DNA of 64,000 bases from Citrus sinensis (taxonomy: Eukaryota > Streptophyta > Magnoliopsida > Sapindales > Rutaceae). The notes below the pieces were generated by a model that saw only the letters and a program-made list of their open reading frames with translations, was not told the origin of the DNA and did not search any database. Location of the stretch: the NCBI RefSeq assembly GCF_022201045.2, contig NC_068557.1, positions 6,138,001-6,202,000 of the forward strand. The letters are read 5' to 3'. Positions 57,070-64,000 of the stretch are shown piece after piece; positions within the stretch are counted from its first letter, which is position 1, and each line of letters opens with the position of its first letter. Position numbers and translations under genes: made by a program.

Positions 57070-60000
57070 ATGTTTGGTACAAGGAATATGCAGAAGCAAT
57101 GCTTCAAGACTCTCTCTTGTCTCCTCCAATCCAATTCCTGCTCTATTATTAAGTACGTTTCATACTCTTTTCTCTAAACCCACAAGCAAAATTATCATTA
57201 AATAAAAAATCAACTTCTGGGTTTTGATTCTTTCTTTCAAATTCCTTTGCTAAAGCTTTGGTTGTTTGTTTGCCTCAATCTGCTGTCAAAATGTCAGCTT
57301 TGTTTATGTTCGTGGTCATATATTAGCTTTGATTCAATGCTCGGATAAATGCATCCTTCTTAACTTGTTACATTTGACCCCTTTTGTTTTATATTTTGTT
57401 CAAATGCATTAAATTCATATCAGAAAATGAGAAAATGAGAGCGAGTCTTTGAAAATTTTCCATTTTTAATTTGTCGGGTTTGGTGTGCTTGTGTTGACTG
57501 AATTACAGGAACGTAACATTATTGAAGGACGTGTGGCCGAAAGTAGTGTCATCCAATATGATTCGACCAACTGCTCATTTTTGTGATGATAATCGTTTCT
57601 TATTCGCACCATTGAAGTATCCCTTCAATCGGTGGTCTCGCGCCATGTCGACTTCTAAAAGAGGGAGGAGCATGCGGAGCAAGGTAGAGAGGAGAATGCA
57701 AAAAGAGTCCGGTAAGACCATGAGAGAGATTCGAAGAGCAAAAAAGATAAAGAAGAAGCTTATGACTGATGAGGAGAGGCTTATTTACAACCTCAAAAGG
57801 GTATCTTCATACCATTATACATAGTTATGATGTATGCTTATGGCATACTATAGGTTATCAATTTTGAATTTTGATAGTCGCAGTTGTTCTTTGCTTACAT
57901 TGTTTTACTTGGGAATGCTGTAGTATACAAATTGGTCTGTTTAGCCTAAGTAAACTAGGAATGAAGGCTGCTCATGTCTTCGGTCAGTTATTCACTTATG
58001 TTACTGCTGTTCTAGATTAATTACATGAATGGATTCAACAGAAAAGTATCTGACTGTGTTGGATAATTCAAATATCTTTTCTTAGAAATTAATAATAATC
58101 AGTTATATGAAGCAGATAGGCTATCGAAGTGAATCATACATCAAAAGCTGGGCCTTCTGATGTCTGTTTTTGGAAGATCTTACAAAGTACTTTCTGAAGA
58201 TACTTCTGTATCTAACTAAATATTGTTGGCTTACTTATGTTACCATCAGTCAAAACGAATGAACACTGTCCACCATCATAGATTCCCCAATCCAGCATTA
58301 GCTGCTCTCAGTTACTTTGAATATGGATCACCGAGTGATGCCCTTAATTCCCATAGCTTCTGATGGAAAAAATTCTCATATTCTTGAGTTGTATCAGAGT
58401 AGTTAATTGGACCATCATCCGAGGTAGAGCTTCAACATCCAAGATGAATGTCAGAGTCTATTAGTCACATGAGAGACTATAAGCATAATGGCACTAAATC
58501 CTGTAGTCCAAGTTTCCTTTTGTACATCATCAGAGATATAGATCATTTCACAAAATGCTTTTTTTTCAGACCTTAGAGATTGAATGTTCAAGAGAATGTA
58601 TCAGATTTAGGAAAAATTATGTTTAGAAGAAAAAGAAGAAAATATAGAAGAGCAAAAGAGACTCTCATATGATGTATATTTTTATTTTACTCCATTTGCA
58701 TCCATAAGTCTGTGACTTCTTCATATGATCATCTATTGTGATAAGTTCTGGTTATCTTTAATGGATTTGGAGAAGCTGTAAGTCTCACTGTTTCCACTTT
58801 TATCGATATTTTTTTCCTTGAGCCAAGGTTTCTGTAGTTACACTGCATTTTTTCAATCTTTTGGTTCTCTCCTCTGTTTGTATCATCGAATTAAGTTAGT
58901 GGCCTTTAATATTTTTAAAATGTTAATATTCATGTGCTTTTGCCTTTGCAGTGATCAATCACGTTTTATTCTTCCGGTTAAATGTACTGCAATATTCAAG
59001 TTTTGATCCCTATTTTCTCTGTTTGTAACATCTTATTGATTACATACACTCCTCTAAGCAACTACGTTATTGTATATAACTGTTGCAGGCTAAAAAGAAA
59101 GTTGCTTTGCTGCTACAAAAGCTTAAGAAATATGAGCTACCGGAGTTACCTCCGTCTGTGCATGATCCAGAGCTATTTACACCTGAGCAGCTTCAAGCAT
59201 ATAAGAAGATTGGCTTCAGAAATAAAAATTATGTTCCTGTTGGTGTTCGTGGAGTCTTTGGAGGAGTTGTACAGAATATGCATCTCCATTGGAAGTTTCA
59301 TGAAACCGTGCAAGTTTGTTGTGATAACTTCCCAAAAGAGAAGATTAAGGAAATGGCAACCATGATTGCAAGACTGAGTGGTGGCATTGTGATTAACATA
59401 CATAATGTGAAAACGATTATCATGTTTCGTGGCAGAAACTATCGCCAGCCCAAGAATTTGATACCTTTCAACACCCTTACAAAAAGGAAGGTCAGTAAAT
59501 ACCAATGTTTCTCTGTCGCACTCAACCGCATCTTTATTCTCTCTATTTCCCTTTTGCTTTTTTTGTTAATCTGAACATATTGTACTTCATGATATTTTAC
59601 AGTACTATGTCCTTGTGATCCAAGATATTGAACTGAACTCTATGAAGAAATTCCACCCTGTATTTGCTATGTGTTCGTGAACCCAGCCCCAGCCCCAGCC
59701 ACAATCCTGTCTTTACTCTCAATCTGTGGCAAACACCAAAATAGGCCAAAAGCAATTAAAAGATGACAAACCTAAGGGCCTAGTTCTTCATCTGGTGAAC
59801 AAATGTGCACTTCTATTCTGTTGATTCTAATTATCTGCTCTGTAGCCAATTGGATGCTATAACTATTCATGACGATAAATCATGCGTTGGATGGAGAAAT
59901 GGACATATAAAAATATGGTGCAGGCAGGGTTACACCAGTTTGTAAAATGGAGAAACATACATCTTAATTAGACAATGTATTATGATGTCAGCTTATGGTT

Positions 60001-61031
60001 CTCACTCTGCAAATCAAGGTTTAACAATTCATTTTCTATTTTCTCATCTTTACCTGCAGGCATTGTTCAAAGCGAGATTTGAACAAGCTCTTGAATCTCA
60101 GAAGTTAAACATAAAGAAGATAGAGCAGCAGCTCCGAAGAATGGGCACCAACCCCGAGGATCCAGTTGCCATGGCAAGCATCCAGAGAGTTGCTTCAACA
60201 TTCTTCAATGCAATTGACCAGAAGGAAGGAAGCCCTTATGTCTTCCGAGGAGAGAGAGAAGTGTCAGTGGTGGAACCCGGTAAACGTATAGAAGAGTCAG
60301 AACCTCCTGTTGATAGTGACCAGGAGGAATTGGACAAATTCATTGCTGAAATAGAGGATGCAGCAGATAAAGAATGGGCTGAAGAGGAAGAAGCAGAGAA
60401 AGAAGAGCTTACTAGAATTAGGTATTGGGATAGAGAGGAAATTGGAGGAAGGTTCAGAAGATCTGAAAACTTTAGAAACAGTGACATGGATGACATCAGT
60501 AGAAGAACAGTAGGTTGGAAGGATAATCGTGCTAAGAAAAGAATAATTGATAGCGATGACGAGCATGATTCTAGTGATGTTCGCAATGGGAGTGATCTCC
60601 AAAGTGATGCTTATGATTCAGATGAAGCTCATGATGAATTCAACAGATCTAGAGTAGAAAGAAGGAAGCAAGACAAGTTTGGAAGAGCTCGAGAGTATGA
60701 AGGTCGGAAGAGAAATGTGGAAGCTGATTTTAGTCGAAAAATGACAAATGAAGATTCTGAGTCAGAAAACATGTTTAGTGATGTTGAAAATGCAATGTGG
60801 AAATCTGAATCCGAGGATGAACATGATTCAAGAGCATCAAGGGCAGAGGCAAATCATAATTACATGAGCAGCAGCGATGATGAGGATGAATTTTATGCCA
60901 CAGTGGGGAATAAGAAGAATGGGATGAATGAATTTGAGAGTGAAGCTGATAGTTCTGAAGCGCACAATAAAGTGAATAATAGATTGAACAAGACACAGAA
61001 AGAGGCAGATGAGGCTTGGGACAGTGATTAG
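57070..61031 (+). CDS. CFM9: CRM-domain splicing factor, CFM9-like (mitochondrial)
   Basis: CRM (CRS1/YhbY) proteins bind organelle group II introns; Arabidopsis CFM9 (At3g27550) aids splicing of many mitochondrial introns. Four exons keep frame: 57070-57152, 57509-57800, 59089-59490 and 60060-61031, giving 582 residues. The N-terminus (MFGTRNMQKQCFKTLSCLLQ) is basic and free of acidic residues, like a mitochondrial presequence. A basic segment follows (SKRGRSMRSKVERRMQKE). The single CRM domain lies at about 155-245: LFTPEQLQAYKKIGFRNKNY, GVRGVFGGVVQNMHLHWKFH, ETVQVCCDN, IARLSGGIVINIHNVKTIIM and FRGRNYRQP; GVFGG is the GxxG-type loop. The last 300 residues are strongly acidic and Ser-rich (SSDDEDEF, DSDEAHDE, ending DEAWDSD). 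An alternative start at 57025 would lengthen the N-terminus with acidic residues. Confidence 0.9.
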
Positions 61032-63712
61032 CTCAATGATTGCGGACTATTGTTCCTTTTACGATTGTATCATGCAGGCTGATGAAGGAATATCAAATTT
61101 TTATTTTTTTTTAAAATGATCTAAAGTGACCTTTAACGAAGGTGTTATTCATTCAGCTAGTTGAATTGTACCCTTTCCTCTTTCAGCATTGTGTGTAAAA
61201 TGAGGATGCTTTTGAAGGTTCAAACTCGAATGCAAACGAAAAAGCTCCTTAATGAAGAACATCAAGATTTCAGTATTCCTTCTGCAGAGCATTTTAAATA
61301 TGATTCTTCATTGCATTTCAACTGACCATATTTTGTTGATTGGATGGGATTTTATTTTTCTCACAGGATTTTGAAATTCAGTTAGCTTAGACAGCTTTCA
61401 AGTGCAGGTAACACGAGAGCAGTTGAGATAGAAATTTTCAGCATCGTGACTTTTAAACAATATATATGGGAAAAAAAAAATAGTAAAATAGTAAAGGTAA
61501 TACGTGTTTTTCATCAAACAACTACAGATAAAATCATTTAACTTTTAAATTATAGTGATTAGCAAATAATTTATGAGTTGTAGCTTAAAAATCACTAACT
61601 GTGTAGCATTCCATCTTGCATTCCTGTCGAATGGGGGAACTCTCTAGGTAAACCCCTGTGATTTGGGTTAGATACACTACTAGATGGCAATATTGAACTA
61701 AGCCTTAGTTTAGAAAATCCAAAATTTGTTGGTTACAACTTTTTTTTATTTTTTATTTTTTTATCATTTAGGATTTTTAATGGCGACTTGAGGGATGTTT
61801 GACGAAAAATTTAGAAATGTATCAAAAAGTTGAAGGTTTTTAACAGAGAATTTAGGCTACAAGTCTACAACCTCAATGGTGGTTTTATGTCCACTTGAGT
61901 CCCCATGGAGCTCGTGATAAAATCCCCTTCTCTTTCATTGTAGATAAGCTATATATCTAGAGTCGGTAAAAAAGCTTGGGCCGTTCCAGCCCAGGCCCAT
62001 CCGCGGATTTAAAGCCCAGTCTGCATTAATTAGGCTTGAATATGAGTGAAAAAATACAAAACCCGTATAAACTCGACCTGCATAAGGGCTTAATATTTTT
62101 TTATATTAATATTTTCTATTTATTATATTGTCTTACTAATATTTTATATATTATTCTATTATGAACTATTATTCTATTATACACTGGATAATTATCTTTA
62201 GTTTAATTTTTTTTACTTAAAAATTTATTTCAAAATAAATGAAAAGCCCTTTTAAATTTGTATGGATTTTTAAAAGACTTAAGCATATTCTCGATCACTT
62301 AGTCCCGGGCTTGAAAAAATTCGACCCATGCCTTAATTTGCCAAACCCTATATGTATCTCTCTCTATATGTCAAGGTAAAGAATGCTGCTATTTACTTTA
62401 AATTCTGGCTTTGAAAGTCAAAACACACTGTTTGATTTAATTTCATTTGATTTTCATTTTTTCTTACCAAACTAAACGGTGCGTTTTAACTTCTGGGGAA
62501 TAAATTTAGGACCAGAATTCGGGGTAAATAACTTTTCCCCAAGGTAAAAGCCTCATCTTTAATTCACGTAAATTTTTAAATTATACTGTGCAGACCTCTA
62601 TAAATTTAACTGTACACGCGGCTTAACTATTTGTGTCCTTTGGTTTCTAAAATTGTCTATCGAATTCTTTCTGAAAAGAATGAAAATAATAATAATAATA
62701 ATCGTCCTGTCATTATTATTTTTTGTTTTAAGAAAAAGGTCCACGCGTCGTAGAAGAGAAGAAGATGTTTCGAGAAATATTTAATTTGTCAATTTAGTAC
62801 ATAGTGTGTATTAAGAGGATAATAAGAAGACATGGGACTCAAAAAACCAAGTCAATTTGTCAATCTTTAGACGGTGACCACGCACGAACTTGTCAACCAT
62901 ATAACCGCCTATCAGCCCCGCCCAGCCATGTACTTTTGCCAATTAATAACTTGCAAATTTAATCGCTGGGAAGGCTGATAACTAAACATTCAACGAATCG
63001 TATTACATATGGCTTCGCATGGTTTTAAAATTTTTTTTTAATCTGTTTTAAAGGCCAGGAGACTAGTGTAGCATACAATCATGTTGATTGGTTCAAAATA
63101 AGCACTTTTACAGGAGACTCTCTCATCAGAATTTTGCCTTTATGGTCAGGTTGTTGAAGCTGAAAGGAAGTGAAAAGAAAAAGAGAAACAAAAAAAAAAA
63201 AAAAAAAACAAGTACCGAGTCCAAGCGAATAGGAATAAATTGCACCGATTTTGCTATTGATTAGCATTATCTAGTCTCACTTTTTTGGTAATTTTGCCGG
63301 TAAAAAGGTTCCAGTAAATATAAAGTAGCTGTGTAGGTTGCGAAGAATATTAATTAGAATACAAAGGTTCTGTAAGTTCAACTAACATAAAGCCAACTTA
63401 GAAAGATTAATAGGTTTGTGTATTTGGCCATTCATGTTGTGACAAAACATATTAAAAAAGTCGGTTGTTCGGAGGGTTTATTTAAAAAGTTTAGCTTTTG
63501 GGTCGAGTTGATTCTTTTTAAAACAATACAATTATACTTACTTATGTCAGTGTTTGATTAATATACTAAATTATGTTGTGTAACTTAAAGAAATGTTAAA
63601 GAATCATGTCACTAGGTAAGTGGCAACCCATTAAAATATTCACGAAATTTGTTTCTAAGTTTTAATAGAGGTAGATATCTTTTCGTATATGTGTAAGAGT
63701 AAGATATCTTTT

Positions 63713-63743
<31 letters not shown>

Positions 63744-64000
63744 TGATGCATAAAAAAGTATATAATGTCAATATCAGGTCTCTTTTAAGCAAAAACCAAC
63801 AACTTACATTTACATTTACCTTATGTTTGGGTAGAAATGAAGTTGAATACTTTGTTGTATACTAAGGTAAATTTTGTCATCTAGGCAGAAAGAAAGTCTA
63901 AAATGCTCCTGGTGTATATATATCTGCTTATTAGATTTTTACCACCACATACTCTTTCAGTGATTGGGAGGTAAAATCTTTTGGAAGGGCTTATTGAGAA
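61032..64000. other. intergenic to window end, no gene
   Basis: No supported coding sequence. Positions 61960-62345 have GGCCGTTCCAGCCCAGGCCC, AAACTCGACCTGCA and CCCGGGCTTGAAAAAATTCG motifs in opposite orientations around an AT core, typical of a small non-autonomous DNA transposon, without definable ends. An A run lies at 63191-63208 and a (TA)n tract at 63718-63742. Confidence 0.4.

Noticed and set aside
60236-60602. Serine/leucine-rich minus-strand frames in the last CFM9 exon
   Set aside because: Antisense reading of GAA/GAT-rich acidic codons; shadow of the real exon.
1-64000. CRISPR arrays, tRNA or rRNA genes
   Set aside because: No regularly spaced repeats, no tRNA B-box with a paired cloverleaf and no rRNA-like sequence were noticed; repeats present are transposon- or microsatellite-type.

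Overview
The window is nuclear DNA of a eudicot plant. Coding exons are short, bounded by GT/AG sites and separated by AT-rich introns, the spacers are dense in transposon relics, and every recognisable protein belongs to a plant family (CYP96A P450, NAC factor, CRM splicing factor, plant secretory phospholipase A2, Raf-like kinase). The proteins and repeats would fit a woody dicot such as Citrus, but that is an impression from memory, not proven by the sequence.

Positions 1-28.6 kb are accessory. They hold a copia reverse-transcriptase relic (3-340, minus), a broken C-terminal CYP96A copy (566-963, minus), a copia gag relic (1436-1760), and two tandem decayed genes of the transposon-associated Ulp1-protease type (5.0-8.9 kb and 10.0-14.7 kb, both minus). 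Each of those two genes is interrupted by a ~1.3 kb LTR-like repeat, and the two repeats lie in opposite orientation. A second gag relic (15.6 kb) and a very AT-rich block follow. At 18132-19320 is a Mutator-like element with terminal inverted repeats and a perfect 9-bp target duplication. It carries an intact, intronless secretory phospholipase A2 reading frame, which is itself flanked by a 21/22-bp direct repeat. At 22.7-24.2 kb is a nearly complete CYP96A-like P450 with a single-base frameshift. A copia-type solo LTR and a 213-bp tandem duplication follow.

Positions 28.6-61 kb are a gene-rich segment of conserved single-copy-type genes: glucose-6-phosphate 1-epimerase (+), chalcone-isomerase-fold fatty-acid-binding protein (-), RRP8 rRNA methyltransferase (+), BLOC-1 subunit 1 (-), ATN1-type Raf-like kinase (+), a NAC044/NAC085-type DNA-damage NAC factor (+) and the CRM-domain splicing factor CFM9 (+). 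For all seven I derived exon borders that keep frame throughout. These genes do not form one pathway; the neighbourhood looks like an old syntenic block. The last 3 kb hold no gene I can support.

The most interesting point is the phospholipase A2 copy. It looks like a processed mRNA copy nested in a short Mutator-like element (a Pack-MULE-like structure), still open, with all twelve cysteines and the His-Asp active site. Next is a perfect NAC-type palindrome (CTTG-N5-CAAG, equal to the SOG1 site CTT-N7-AAG) about 415 bp upstream of the NAC044-like start codon.
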